A stretch of 64,000 nt of DNA from Amycolatopsis pittospori (GTDB lineage: Bacteria; Actinomycetota; Actinomycetes; Mycobacteriales; Pseudonocardiaceae), in contig NZ_JACBXD010000035.1 of NCBI RefSeq assembly GCF_013870525.1, forward strand, positions 1-64,000, in the 5' to 3' direction. The position numbers and the translations under genes are program-made. Below are positions 49,384-58,071 of this stretch, piece by piece; the stretch's first letter is position 1, and the number at the start of each line of letters is the position of its first letter. A model generated the notes under the pieces. The model did no database searches and was not told where the DNA came from. It worked only from the letters and a program-made list of their open reading frames with translations.

Positions 49384-50058
49384 TTGCTACCGCTACTCGT
49401 CCGTTTCGTGCTGGGCCCGCTGGTCAGGGCGCTGTACCGCCCCGAGATCCGCGGCGTGGAGAACATCCCCGCCGAAGGACCGGTGCTCCTGGCACCCAAC
49501 CACCGGGCGGCCCTGGACACCGGCGTGATCACTTTCACGGCGATGCGGCAGGTCAAGTTCCTCGGCAAAGCGGAGTACTTCACCGGCCGCGGGCTCAAGG
49601 GCAAACTGATGGCCGGTTTCCTCGGCGGCCTCGGCTACGTCCCGGTCGAACGCGGCAACGCGCAGGCCGGCCTCGCCGCACTGGAGGCGGCGCGGAAGGT
49701 GCTCGACGCGGGCGGCGCGTTCGCGATCTACCCCGAAGGCACCCGCTCCCTCGACGGACGGCTGCACCGTGGCCACACCGGCGTCGCGGCCCTCGCCCTG
49801 GCGACCGGCGCGAAGGTCGTCCCCGTCGCGCTGTCCGGCACCGAGGGCCTGCAGCCCGAGGGGAAACGGATCCCGCGGCGGGCGAAGATCACCGTCACCT
49901 ACGGCGCGCCTCTGGACTTCTCGCGCTACGAGGGCCAGGACTCCTCGCCGGCGATCCGGCGCTCGGTGACCGACGAGATCATGTACGCGATCCTGGAGCT
50001 CTCAGGGCAGGAGTACGTCGACTCGTACCACAAACGCCCTGATCAGAGCGCCGCCTGA
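49384..50058 (+). CDS. 1-acyl-sn-glycerol-3-phosphate acyltransferase (PlsC-like)
   Basis: 224 aa, TTG at 49384 with GGAGGAA 3-8 nt upstream. Motif I is NHRAALD (the usual NHxxxxD), motif II GFLGGLGYVPVERGN, motif III YPEGTRSLDG, motif IV VPVALSGTEG. An N-terminal hydrophobic segment (LLVRFVLGPLVRALY) docks it on the membrane. It adds the second acyl chain to lysophosphatidic acid or a related acceptor. It is divergent from gpgS (18 bp between starts) and followed by a repeat cluster. Confidence 0.88.
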   Translation: MLPLLVRFVLGPLVRALYRPEIRGVENIPAEGPVLLAPNHRAALDTGVITFTAMRQVKFLGKAEYFTGRGLKGKLMAGFLGGLGYVPVERGNAQAGLAALEAARKVLDAGGAFAIYPEGTRSLDGRLHRGHTGVAALALATGAKVVPVALSGTEGLQPEGKRIPRRAKITVTYGAPLDFSRYEGQDSSPAIRRSVTDEIMYAILELSGQEYVDSYHKRPDQSAA

Positions 50059-50070
50059 CGGTGGGGCGAT

Positions 50071-50087
50071 AGCAAAGGTCCCTTGCT
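50071..50087 (+). repeat. 17-nt imperfect palindrome, copy 8
   Basis: AGCAAAGGTCCCTTGCT with GGGCGAT before it, 12 bp after the acyltransferase stop. It pairs in direct orientation with copy 9. Confidence 0.9.
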
Positions 50088-50139
50088 CCCTTCTCGGCCC
50101 TGGTGCCCCCTTGCTGCCCCCTCGTAGCCCCCTCCCGGT

Positions 50140-50192
50140 GCTATGAACGACGCGTTACTTGCAAATTTTGCAAGTAACGGGCCGTTCATAGC
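50140..50192. repeat. Long palindrome, ATGAACGGCCCGTTACTTGC family, copy 3
   Basis: 26-nt arms with two mismatches and a T loop. The right arm is identical to that of the 11717 copy over 23 nt, and the left arm has drifted. Confidence 0.85.
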
Positions 50193-50228
50193 GCGCGAGA
50201 GCGGGGAGGCGACGGCTGGCCGGCCGGT

Positions 50229-50286
50229 CCGGTGGTCGTGAGTGATTTGGGTCGTTCTAACGACCCAAATCACTCACGACCACCGG
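50229..50286. repeat. Long palindrome, GGTCGTGAGTGATTTGGGTCG type
   Basis: Perfect 28-nt arms (50229-50256, 50259-50286) with a 2-nt loop. It shares GGTCGTGAGTG with the palindromes at 39268 and 61018. Confidence 0.85.
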
Positions 50287-50310
50287 ACGCAAGGCCCACC
50301 GGCGGGCGAT

Positions 50311-50327
50311 AGCAAAGGTCCCTTGCT
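50311..50327 (+). repeat. 17-nt imperfect palindrome, copy 9
   Basis: AGCAAAGGTCCCTTGCT between GCGGGCGAT and CCCCCGGG, flanks as in copy 1. Confidence 0.9.
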
Positions 50328-50348
50328 CCCCCGGGCGACCTCCACATG

Positions 50349-50399
50349 CCGTGAAGGCCTCCTTCCCTACCCTCAAGGTAGTGAAGGAGGCCTTCACGG
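50349..50399. repeat. Long palindrome, GTGAAGGCCTCCTT family, copy 3
   Basis: 22-nt arms (50349-50370, 50378-50399) with one mismatch and a CCTCAAG loop, almost the same as the 3721 copy. Confidence 0.85.
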
Positions 50400-50412
50400 A
50401 CTTGCAGCAGAG

Positions 50413-50991
50413 CTACTTGGCCCACTTAGGGCGCGGAGGCGGCACGTAGTCCGCGAAGCCGTCCAGAAGGACCGAAGCGTCCGAGTCGATCGAGAGCATG
50501 TCCCGGTACCCCGCCGAAAGGAAGCCCTCCGAGACCATGTGGTCGGCGAACTTCAGCAGCGGCGCGTAGTACCCGCCGACGTCGACCAGCCCGATCGGCT
50601 TCTCGTGCAGCCCGAGTTGCGCCCACGTCCAGACCTCGAAGAGTTCCTCCAGCGTCCCGGCGCCGCCGGGCAGTGTGAGGAACGCGTCGGAGAGCGCGGC
50701 CATCTTCGCCTTGCGCTGGTGCATGTCGGCGACGACGTGCAGTTCGGTCAGGCCGGCGTGCGCGATCTCGACGCTTCCCAGTGCCTCCGGGATCACGCCG
50801 ATCACCTCGCCGCCCGCAGCCAGCGCGGCGTCCGCGACGACCCCCATGGTCCCGACCGAAGCGCCGCCGTAGACGAGCCCGATCCCGCGCGAAGCCAGCA
50901 GCGTGCCCAGCGCGCGGGCCTCGTCGGCGTACCGCGGGTCGAAGCCCATCGACGATCCACAGAAGACGCACACCCTGCGCGGCGCCGCCAT
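50413..50991 (-). CDS. LOG-family protein (cytokinin riboside 5'-monophosphate phosphoribohydrolase type), second of two
   Basis: 192 aa from ATG 50991 (TGATG with the preceding gene). Rossmann-like start RVCVFCGSSMG, LVYGGASVGTMGVVADAAL, and the LOG signature LPGGAGTLEELFEVWTWAQLGLHEKP. It matches Rv1205-type LOG proteins, which hydrolyse AMP-ribosides to release adenine-type cytokinins or ribose phosphate. Co-transcribed with a second, longer LOG gene. Confidence 0.88.
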   Translation of the reverse strand: MAAPRRVCVFCGSSMGFDPRYADEARALGTLLASRGIGLVYGGASVGTMGVVADAALAAGGEVIGVIPEALGSVEIAHAGLTELHVVADMHQRKAKMAALSDAFLTLPGGAGTLEELFEVWTWAQLGLHEKPIGLVDVGGYYAPLLKFADHMVSEGFLSAGYRDMLSIDSDASVLLDGFADYVPPPRPKWAK

Positions 50992-51776
50992 CAGTGGGTG
51001 TCCTCCCATGCCTGGTACGACTCCTCGACGACGCGCACGGCGTCGTCGATGTCGTCGGTGACGTGCAGCAGGTCGAGGTCCTTCTCGCCGATCTTCCCCT
51101 CGGCGAGCAGCGTCTTGGCGATCCAGTCGTACAGCCCGCCCCAGTATTCGCTGCCGAACAGCACGACCGGGAACTTCGTGACCTTCTTCGTCTGCACCAG
51201 GGTGAGCGCTTCGAACAGCTCGTCGAGGGTGCCGAAACCGCCGGGCAGGCAGATGAACGCCTGCGAGTACTTGATGAACATCGTCTTGCGGGCGAAGAAG
51301 TACCGGAAGTTGACGCCGAGGTCCACCCAAGGGTTCAGGCCCTGCTCGAACGGCAGCTCGATGCCGAGGCCGACGGAGAACCCGCCCGCCTCGTTCGCGC
51401 CGCGGTTCACGGCCTCCATCGCGCCCGGGCCACCGCCGGTCATCACCGCGAAGCCCGCGTTCGCGAGCGCGGCGCCGATCTTGCGGCCGAGTTCGTATTC
51501 GGGGTTGTCCCGCTTGGTCCGTGCCGAACCGAACACCGTCACCGCGCGCGGCACCTCGGCCAGCGCGCCGAAGCCCTCGACGAACTCGGCCTGGATCCGC
51601 AGCACCCGCCACGGGTCGGTGTGCACCCAGTCACTCGGCCCGCGTGAGTCCAGCAGCCGCTGGTCGGTGGTGCTGCCCTGGTCACGGCGATCCCGCCGCA
51701 GCACGACCGGGCCCTTGTGGCGCTCGATCGGACGTTCCGGGTACTGGCCGTCGGGGAACTCGCTTGTCTCACTCAC
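50991..51776 (-). CDS. LOG-family protein (TIGR00730-like), first of two
   Basis: 261 aa, GTG at 51776. An N-terminal ~70-residue extension (RIQAEFVEGFGALAEVPRAVTVFGSA marks the junction) precedes the LOG fold: VMTGGGPGAMEAVNRGA, FFARKTMFIKYSQAFI and LPGGFGTLDELFEALTLVQT. The signature PGGxGTxxE and the upstream Arg-Lys are intact. The pair of LOG genes may serve different nucleotide substrates or form a mixed complex. Confidence 0.88.
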   Translation of the reverse strand: MSETSEFPDGQYPERPIERHKGPVVLRRDRRDQGSTTDQRLLDSRGPSDWVHTDPWRVLRIQAEFVEGFGALAEVPRAVTVFGSARTKRDNPEYELGRKIGAALANAGFAVMTGGGPGAMEAVNRGANEAGGFSVGLGIELPFEQGLNPWVDLGVNFRYFFARKTMFIKYSQAFICLPGGFGTLDELFEALTLVQTKKVTKFPVVLFGSEYWGGLYDWIAKTLLAEGKIGEKDLDLLHVTDDIDDAVRVVEESYQAWEDTH

Positions 51777-51888
51777 CCCGCCAAGACTACGACGTCGTCA
51801 CCGTCCGGAGCGGCAGCATCGCCGCGAACAGGAGTTGTCGGATTCGCGAACGCGGGGTCCGCCGCGAAGCGGACCCCGCGAAAGCGGA

Positions 51889-53766
51889 CTAGGACCGGCC
51901 TGCCAGCGAGAAGGCGAGCATGGCCGTCGAGGTGAAGTCGATGGCGGGCTCGTTGCTCGGCCAGGAGGCGAGGTCGTCGGTGTAGCGGGACTCGGTCGTG
52001 TCGAAGGCGTCGTACGGCTTCGTGCACTCCTTCGCCCCGGCCGGGAACGGCAGGTCGGCGAAGTGCTCCGCCCCGTTCGGTCCATTCACGACAGCGCCGT
52101 AGAGCAGCTTCTGCTCACCGGCGAGGTTCGCCGCCTGGTGGTGCGGGCACTTCGGGAACGTCGTGCCGACGCCGACCACCAGCGAGATGCCCCAGGCGTT
52201 GGCGCCGAGGGTGAAGTTCCGCTGCTGCGAACCGAACGCGGCGTACCGGCGGTCGCCGGTCAGGTCCGCGTACAGCCGCTCGGTGGCGGCGAAGCCGAAG
52301 CTCTTGCTGGCCGCGTCGAAGTCGGTGACGGAGACGGCGGTCCGGAAAGGACTCTTGGCCGCGTTCGCGACGCCTTCGTCGAGCTGACGGCGAAGGTCGC
52401 CGATCAGTTCCCTGGGACCGAGCGCGGCACCCGGGACACCATGACGCAGGAGCTTCGCCAGTTCGGCGTGTGCCAGCGCGCTGGTGTCGTACAGGTTGAG
52501 CGTGCTCTTCTCCTCGAGATCGATGTAGGCCTTCGCCCAGTGCGCCGCCTGCCGCGTCCATTCGACGGCGCGCTGATCCCGCAACGCCTTACCCGCCAGA
52601 GCGAGCTGCGTCGCGCCGAGTTCCATGTCGTCCCGCCAGGACGATTCCGGGTAGTACGCGTGCGGGAACGCGGTGACCAGTTCGCCGACGTCCTCGGTCT
52701 TGGCCTGGGCGAAGATCGAAGCGCCCTCGGCGAGGTACTTCTTTGCCAGCTCCGGATTCCGCTTCGCTTCGACCTGCGCGCCGAGCGCGAACGCGGCGGC
52801 GACGCGGCCGGCGAGATTCGGGCTGAGCGCCGAACCGCCGGGGTTGGCCGGGAAGACCGGTCGATGCTTGACGAAGTACTTGGGGTCACCGGGTTTCACG
52901 TCGAGCGGGTCGTCGTCGTGCGGGTTCCGCCAGACGTCGTGGTCGCCGAGGAACCCGAACTTGTCGCTGCCCGTCCCGATCCCGACCTGGGCGTAGAGCG
53001 TCTTGTTCCGCTGGTCCCACATCTTGTCCAGCCAGTCGAGACCGAGCTTGACCTCCTTCGCCAGCACCGGGTCGTAGCCCTCGCGGAGCACGTAACCCAT
53101 CTCCGCCAGCGAGTACGCCGTGTTCGAGGTGAACTTGACGAAGTCGCCCGCGTCGACCCAGCCGCCCTCGACGTCGATCGGGCCAGCGATCGGCTTCAGC
53201 GGTTCGGCGATCTCGTCGCCACCCTCGCCGACGAACACCGGCCAGTCGTAGACGGTGGCCTGCTTGTCCGCCAGATGCGACGGTTTGCGGTCGAGACGAC
53301 CGGGGACGATGTCGTCACCGTCGCGCTGTGCCTGGAAGAACTCGTTGGTGGCACGGACCAGCGGCGTGAAGAGCCGCTGTTTCGTGTCCACTCGGAACGT
53401 CGGCGACGTCGCCTTGGTCTCGCCGCCGACCTCGATCCGGTACTTCCCCGGCAGCCAGACCTTCGACAGGTCGAGCTGGTACACCGCCGGGTATTTCGCG
53501 TTCCAGGCGCCGAGCGACGGCCCGGTCCGTCCACGATGGACCGTCCGGCCGCGCTCGTCGACCACCGAGAACGATCCCGGCGCGCTGGAAAGCAGGTAGG
53601 CGTACTTGGTTTCGGTGATCCCGTAGCCGACTTGATCGACCCGGACCTCCCCTTGCACCGCGGCCACGGCCGAAACCGCCGGAACCGTCAAACCCCCGAG
53701 GACCAGTGCCGAAACCGCCGCCACCGCCCGGGACCAGGAACTCACCATCATCGGCGCCCCGCTCAT
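51889..53766 (-). CDS. Secreted GH9 glycoside hydrolase (cellulase)
   Basis: 625 aa, ATG at 53766. Signal peptide (RAVAAVSALVLGGLTVPAVSAVA). An N-terminal immunoglobulin-like CelD_N domain covers about 40-125 (RVDQVGYGITETKYAYLL). The (alpha/alpha)6 catalytic domain follows with GGWVDAGDFVKF (DAGD; nucleophilic-water Asp), the His motif CPHHQA and the C-terminal catalytic Glu in WPSNEPAIDFTSTAML. It should cleave beta-1,4-glucans outside the cell, or process oligosaccharides; no carbohydrate-binding module is present. Confidence 0.9.
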   Translation of the reverse strand: MSGAPMMVSSWSRAVAAVSALVLGGLTVPAVSAVAAVQGEVRVDQVGYGITETKYAYLLSSAPGSFSVVDERGRTVHRGRTGPSLGAWNAKYPAVYQLDLSKVWLPGKYRIEVGGETKATSPTFRVDTKQRLFTPLVRATNEFFQAQRDGDDIVPGRLDRKPSHLADKQATVYDWPVFVGEGGDEIAEPLKPIAGPIDVEGGWVDAGDFVKFTSNTAYSLAEMGYVLREGYDPVLAKEVKLGLDWLDKMWDQRNKTLYAQVGIGTGSDKFGFLGDHDVWRNPHDDDPLDVKPGDPKYFVKHRPVFPANPGGSALSPNLAGRVAAAFALGAQVEAKRNPELAKKYLAEGASIFAQAKTEDVGELVTAFPHAYYPESSWRDDMELGATQLALAGKALRDQRAVEWTRQAAHWAKAYIDLEEKSTLNLYDTSALAHAELAKLLRHGVPGAALGPRELIGDLRRQLDEGVANAAKSPFRTAVSVTDFDAASKSFGFAATERLYADLTGDRRYAAFGSQQRNFTLGANAWGISLVVGVGTTFPKCPHHQAANLAGEQKLLYGAVVNGPNGAEHFADLPFPAGAKECTKPYDAFDTTESRYTDDLASWPSNEPAIDFTSTAMLAFSLAGRS

Positions 53767-53782
53767 GAAGGAGTTGGAGAAT

Positions 53783-53806
53783 TAGTTAAGAAAGTTTCCT
53801 TTTTAT
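53783..53806 (-). promoter_or_regulatory. A/T-rich imperfect inverted repeat upstream of the GH9 gene
   Basis: AAGAAAGTTTCCTT (53788-53801) is an imperfect palindrome in an unusually A/T-rich patch about 20-40 bp before the GH9 start. On the coding strand it reads GGAAACTTTCTTAAC, like elements I associate with actinobacterial exoenzyme genes. Operator role is inferred. Confidence 0.4.
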
Positions 53807-53939
53807 GGCGCAAGACGCTAGCGCCCGGACCGCCACCAGTCAATATGTCCGATTCGCCGGGTGATAGTCACAGGGTTCGAACGGCTGTTAGCGGGTATCC
53901 CACCAGGAAACCCTCCTGGACCGACGGAACGGAGCTCCG

Positions 53940-54149
53940 ATGACCACGACCTGGCACGAGCGCATGACCGGCTGGCACAAATCGAGACATACGCACTGGG
54001 AGGAGAACGCCTGCGTGGAAGTCGGCACCGACGGCACACTCGTCGGCATCCGCGACACCAAGCAGCGCGAACTCCCGTCCGAGGTCAGGCCGGTTCTCGT
54101 CGTGACGGCGACCGGATTCGCCGCGTTGCTCACCCACTTGACCGGCTGA
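53940..54149 (+). CDS. DUF397 protein
   Basis: 69 aa, ATG at 53940 (GGAG 7 nt upstream). DUF397 pattern: WHKSRHTHWEENACVEVGTDG, VGIRDTKQREL and a C-terminal LLTHLTG. DUF397 proteins typically accompany XRE regulators in streptomycetes (as in WhiJ/BldB-like clusters) and modulate them, perhaps as antagonists. The XRE-TPR gene follows 37 bp downstream on the same strand, which fits this pairing. Confidence 0.85.
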   Translation: MTTTWHERMTGWHKSRHTHWEENACVEVGTDGTLVGIRDTKQRELPSEVRPVLVVTATGFAALLTHLTG

Positions 54150-54186
54150 CCCCGGATACCGCCGGGAAATCGTCTACCGTGGTTCG

Positions 54187-55518
54187 ATGCCGCCCTCGCC
54201 GCCCGCACCGACCGAGGCCGAACCGCTCGGCGCGCGGATCCGGCGGTTGCGCAAGGCTCGCGGGCTGACCCAGCGTGAGCTCGCCGAGCCCCGGTACGAC
54301 CGCGGTTTCCTCGCCAAGGTCGAATCCGGCGATCGCGCGCCCTCGGACGAGGTGCTGGACCATCTCGCGCGGCGGCTCGGGCTGACCGCGGACGAACTCC
54401 GGTTCGGGCGACCACCCGGTGCCGCCGAGGAACTGACCGAGGCGCTCGAAACCGCATATCGCAAGTTGCAACAAGGCGGCCTCGAAACCGCCGAGCGTGA
54501 ATTCGCCCAGGTGGAGCGGCGAGCGGCGGCGTACCGGCTCCCGGACGTCCAATGTCACGCGCGTTTCTACCTCGGCGAAGTCCAGTGGCAACGCTACGAC
54601 ATCCCCTCGGCGGCAAAGGGATTCGCGCACGCGCTCGAACTTTCCGAAGCCGCGTCACCACGGTTGTCCGCGATGATCGTCAACCGGGTCGCCGCCTGCC
54701 GCGCACTGTCGGGCGACCTGGGCGCGTCGGTCGCACTCGTCGAAACCGCGCTCGCCGGACTCCGTGCCGCCGGCCCCGTCGACCCCGACGCCGAACTCGC
54801 CCTGCTGACCGCGCTGATCCATCCGCTCATCGAAATGGGCGCCCTCCGCCGTGCCCGGCGCGCCGCCGAGGAGGGCAGGCGCACTCTCGCTTCGGCGCAC
54901 CGCAAGGACATCTCCGCGCGCTACCACCGGCAGGCCGCCCAGTTGTGGCAGGCGATCGGCCTGGCAGACCGCGCCGAAAAGGACCTCTCGCGGGCACTTC
55001 GGCTGTTCACCTCCATCGGCTACGACCGCGACGCCGCTCGAAGCCGCTGGGCACGCGGGTTCCTCTGGCGACGGCTGGGCAAGCTCGACGACGCGCACGC
55101 CGAACTGCGGCTCGCCCGTGACCTGCTGGCCGAGGCGGGGTCCCAGGAAGGCGTCCTGGGCGCGACCATCGAACTCGCCGACGTCCGCCGCCGCCAGGGG
55201 GCGCTCGACGAAGCCGAGGAACTCGCCGAAGGAATCCGCCCGCTTCTGGATCGATCCCCCGACATCGAAGCCAGGGCGGAGGTTCTCCGCCTACTGGGAC
55301 TCGTCGCCCGCGCCCGCGGCGACCTTCCCGCTGCGACCGCGCTACTGGAAGAAGCCGCCGCCGCACAGGAAAGCGCCGAATTGCGCGGCGCACTCGTGGC
55401 GACCTCCCTTCATCTGGGTGACACCTTGCGCGAGCGCGGATTGCCCGGCGAGGCGATGGAGGCCTATCGACGCGGCGTTCGCGCCGCCGCTTTGTCCGAT
55501 TCCGGGCCGCCGGACTGA
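54187..55518 (+). CDS. XRE-family regulator with TPR-like repeats (first)
   Basis: 443 aa, ATG at 54187. Helix-turn-helix at about residues 14-68: ARIRRLRKARGLTQRELAEP, GFLAKVESGDRAPSDEVLDH. The rest is a series of helical TPR-like repeats (ETAYRKLQQGGLETAEREFA, AAKGFAHALELSEAA and others up to residue 430). Such proteins bind a peptide or small ligand through the TPR and control gene expression. Paired with DUF397 upstream. It is similar in plan to the second XRE-TPR protein at 61962. Confidence 0.85.
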   Translation: MPPSPPAPTEAEPLGARIRRLRKARGLTQRELAEPRYDRGFLAKVESGDRAPSDEVLDHLARRLGLTADELRFGRPPGAAEELTEALETAYRKLQQGGLETAEREFAQVERRAAAYRLPDVQCHARFYLGEVQWQRYDIPSAAKGFAHALELSEAASPRLSAMIVNRVAACRALSGDLGASVALVETALAGLRAAGPVDPDAELALLTALIHPLIEMGALRRARRAAEEGRRTLASAHRKDISARYHRQAAQLWQAIGLADRAEKDLSRALRLFTSIGYDRDAARSRWARGFLWRRLGKLDDAHAELRLARDLLAEAGSQEGVLGATIELADVRRRQGALDEAEELAEGIRPLLDRSPDIEARAEVLRLLGLVARARGDLPAATALLEEAAAAQESAELRGALVATSLHLGDTLRERGLPGEAMEAYRRGVRAAALSDSGPPD

Positions 55519-55662
55519 AAACCATACGAAAGTCGCCATATATCGCGACTGGCGGCAAAAGCCTTACTACACAGGGATTTTATTCCTCGCATATTGATCT
55601 TCACCTGGTCCACTAGGCCATCCGGCCCATTGACGGCCCTGTGACCGGCTCCTTTACTCGGA

Positions 55663-55702
55663 CGTGTCCGTCGGGATAACAGCAGTTATCCGAATGGACA
55701 CG
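55663..55702. promoter_or_regulatory. 40-nt inverted repeat upstream of the M4 protease gene
   Basis: Outer arms CGTGTCC/GGACACG and inner arms GGATAAC/GTTATCC with 4-nt unpaired stretches between and an AGCA centre. It ends 94 bp before the protease start and could be a double operator or attenuator hairpin. Confidence 0.5.
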
Positions 55703-55796
55703 CTCCCCGTCCCCCGCCGTGCTCCCGTCCCGGTCCAATTCCCCGCCGCGCCTATGGCCGTGCCGGGTACACGGTCCTGCCCACGGAAGGTTCCCC

Positions 55797-58061
55797 ATGA
55801 CCGTTCAGCAAGGGCTCAGAACAGGGTTGGCGGCCGTCGCCGGCCTTGCCCTGAGTTTCACGCTCCCGGTGACCCCGGCGAGTGCGACCACCGCCACGAT
55901 CCAGCCCGCGAGCGCCGACTCGGTGGCCGCGAGCGCGGCCGACCGGGCCGCAGCAGCCGGTGTGGACCACTTGCGCAAGGGCGCCGACGAAGGCTTCCAG
56001 CGCGTCGGGCTGACCCCCGGCGGCGGAGGACTCTTCTACGCCGCTTACGAACGGACCTATCGCGGCCTGCCGGTGGTCGGCGGGGACGCGGTGGTCGTCG
56101 CCGACGGCGCCGGGCGCGTCCGTGGCACCAGCGCCGCCGAAACCGCGGCGATCTCGGTCGACACCAAGGCCAAGGTCAGTGCGGCGAAGGCGGCCGAGGT
56201 CGCGCGCGGCCAACTGTCCAAAGTAGACAGTGTCACCGCGCCGAAGCTCGTCGTGCTGGCGGGGAACTCCCCCAAGCTCGCCTACGAGGTCGTCGTCGCC
56301 GGCACCAAGGCCGCGGCCCCGAGCAACCTGCACGTGTTCGTGGACGGCGCCACCGGCGCGATCCTCCAGACACGGGACGACGTCAAGCAGTCCAACATCC
56401 CCGCCGCCGCGCAGACGACGTCGGGTGACGTCAGCGTGCTGGGCGCCGGGAACAGCTACTACGTCGGCAACGTCACGATCGACACGACGAACTCCGGTGG
56501 CACCTACACCATGCGCGACCCGCAGCGCACCAACATCAGCTGCGCCCGCCAGAACGGTTCGCCCTACTCCGGACCGGACGACAACTGGGGCAACGGCTCC
56601 GGCACCGACCTGGAAACCGCCTGTGTCGACGCGCTCTTCGGCGTCCAGACCGAGTGGAAGATGCTGAGCGAATGGCTCGGCCGCAACGGCATCAACGGCA
56701 ACGGCGGCGGCTTCCCCGCCTACGTCGGCCTGAACCAGGCCAACGCCTACTGGAACGGCTCCTCGACCACCTACGGTCGCTCCTCGGACAGCCAGCGCCA
56801 GGCCACTCCGATCGACGTCGTCGCGCACGAGTACGGCCACGCCATCTTCCAGACCACGCCGGGTGGCGCGGGCAGCGGCAACGAGAACGGCGGCCTCAAC
56901 GAGTCCACCGGTGACATCTTCGGCGCCCTCACCGAGCACTACGCGAACAACGCCAAGGACCGGCCTGACTACGACGTCGGCGAGGGTGTGAACCTGGTCG
57001 GCCAGGGCCCGATCCGCTACATGAACCAGCCGAGCCGGATCTCGGGCAACCCGAACTGCTACTCGTCGTCCATCCCGAACACCGAGGTGCACGCCGCGGC
57101 CGGACCGCAGAACCACTGGTTCTACCTGCTCGCCGAGGGCACCGCGCCGGTCGGCAAGCCGGCCAGCCCGACCTGCAACAACACCTCGATCACCGGGATC
57201 GGCATCCAGAAGGCCGGGAAGATCTTCTACAACGGCCTGCTGAAGAAGACCTCCAGCTGGAACCACAAGGCGGCCCGCAAGGCCACCCTGGAGGCGGCGC
57301 TCGCGCTGTACCCCGGTTCCTGCACCGAGTTCAACACCACCAAGGCGGCCTGGGAAGGCATCAGCGTCACCGCGGCGACCGGCGAACCGACGTCCTGCAC
57401 CCCGCAGGGCAACGACTTCTCGGTCGGCGTCACCCCGGCGTCCGGCAGCGTCAAGGCCGGCGAGTCGGCGACCGTCACGGTGAACACCGCGACCGTCAAC
57501 GGTGCGGCCCAGTCGGTCGCGCTGTCCGCCAGTGGCCTTCCGGCCGGCGCGACCGCGACGTTCAACCCGGCCTCGGTCCAGTCCGGCGCCTCCTCGACGC
57601 TCACCATCGCGACGTCGGCGAGCACCCCTGACGGCACCAGCACCATCACGGTGACCGGTACCGCGGCCAGCGGAACCCACACCGCGCAGTACACGCTGAC
57701 CGTCGGCACCGGCGGCAACGTCCGGACGTTCAGCAACGACACCGACTACCCGCTGAACGACTACGCCACGGTGAACAGCACGATCTCCTCCACCGCGACC
57801 GGTAACGCCGTGTCGCCGGTGAAGGTGACCGTCACCGGTACGCACACCTGCTCCGAGGACCTCCGCATCAGCCTGAAGGCCCCCGACGGCAGCACGTACT
57901 CGGTCAAGGCCACCGGTTCCCTGCCCTGCACCGACCTGGGCACCCGGAACTACTCGGTCCCGGTGACCAACGAAGTCGCGGCAGGCACCTGGACCCTCGT
58001 GGTCTACGACGCCTACGCGCAGGACACCGGCACGCTCAGCAGCTGGTCGATCACTCTCTAG
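55797..58061 (+). CDS. Secreted M4 (thermolysin-like) metalloprotease with P-domain
   Basis: 754 aa from ATG 55797 (GGAAGG 7 nt upstream). Signal peptide (GLALSFTLPVTPASA), then an FTP/PepSY propeptide (AAYERTYRGLPVVGGDAVVV, VVAGTKAAAPSNLHVFVDG). The catalytic domain carries the zinc motif VVAHEYGHAIFQ and the third ligand in GGLNESTGDIFG. C-terminally come a Ser/Thr-rich beta domain (about 535-635) and a proprotein-convertase-type P domain (about 640-754). The last ~215 aa are almost the same as in the next gene. It would digest proteins outside the cell. Confidence 0.92.
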   Translation: MTVQQGLRTGLAAVAGLALSFTLPVTPASATTATIQPASADSVAASAADRAAAAGVDHLRKGADEGFQRVGLTPGGGGLFYAAYERTYRGLPVVGGDAVVVADGAGRVRGTSAAETAAISVDTKAKVSAAKAAEVARGQLSKVDSVTAPKLVVLAGNSPKLAYEVVVAGTKAAAPSNLHVFVDGATGAILQTRDDVKQSNIPAAAQTTSGDVSVLGAGNSYYVGNVTIDTTNSGGTYTMRDPQRTNISCARQNGSPYSGPDDNWGNGSGTDLETACVDALFGVQTEWKMLSEWLGRNGINGNGGGFPAYVGLNQANAYWNGSSTTYGRSSDSQRQATPIDVVAHEYGHAIFQTTPGGAGSGNENGGLNESTGDIFGALTEHYANNAKDRPDYDVGEGVNLVGQGPIRYMNQPSRISGNPNCYSSSIPNTEVHAAAGPQNHWFYLLAEGTAPVGKPASPTCNNTSITGIGIQKAGKIFYNGLLKKTSSWNHKAARKATLEAALALYPGSCTEFNTTKAAWEGISVTAATGEPTSCTPQGNDFSVGVTPASGSVKAGESATVTVNTATVNGAAQSVALSASGLPAGATATFNPASVQSGASSTLTIATSASTPDGTSTITVTGTAASGTHTAQYTLTVGTGGNVRTFSNDTDYPLNDYATVNSTISSTATGNAVSPVKVTVTGTHTCSEDLRISLKAPDGSTYSVKATGSLPCTDLGTRNYSVPVTNEVAAGTWTLVVYDAYAQDTGTLSSWSITL
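57411..58061 (+). repeat. Exoenzyme C-terminal module, copy 1 (direct repeat)
   Basis: This segment encodes the linker beta domain and P domain of the M4 protease and is nearly identical at DNA level to 59102-59749 in the M28 gene. Long runs are exact, for example around GCGACGTCGGCGAGCACCCC. Confidence 0.85.
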
Positions 58062-58071
58062 CTCTCCTCTC

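Larger units (their letters stand above)
50059..50412. other. 354-bp convergent gap made almost entirely of repeats
   Basis: Order: 17-mer (50071), ATGAACGG-family palindrome (50140), GTGAGTGATTT palindrome (50229), 17-mer (50311), GTGAAGGCC-family palindrome (50349). No gene is seen. Confidence 0.85.

Noticed and set aside
50059..50412. CRISPR array
   Set aside because: The repeats are different palindromes of unequal spacing, not regular direct repeats with spacers, and no cas genes are near.
50242..53943. A 1,233-codon open frame on the plus strand
   Set aside because: It runs antisense to the GH9 and LOG genes, has Arg/Gly-rich shadow composition and no recognisable domain.
55604..55622. 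Second DasR-like site (CTGGTCCACTAGGCCA) before the M4 gene
   Set aside because: It lacks the continuous TGGTCTAGACCA core; spacing and symmetry are wrong.
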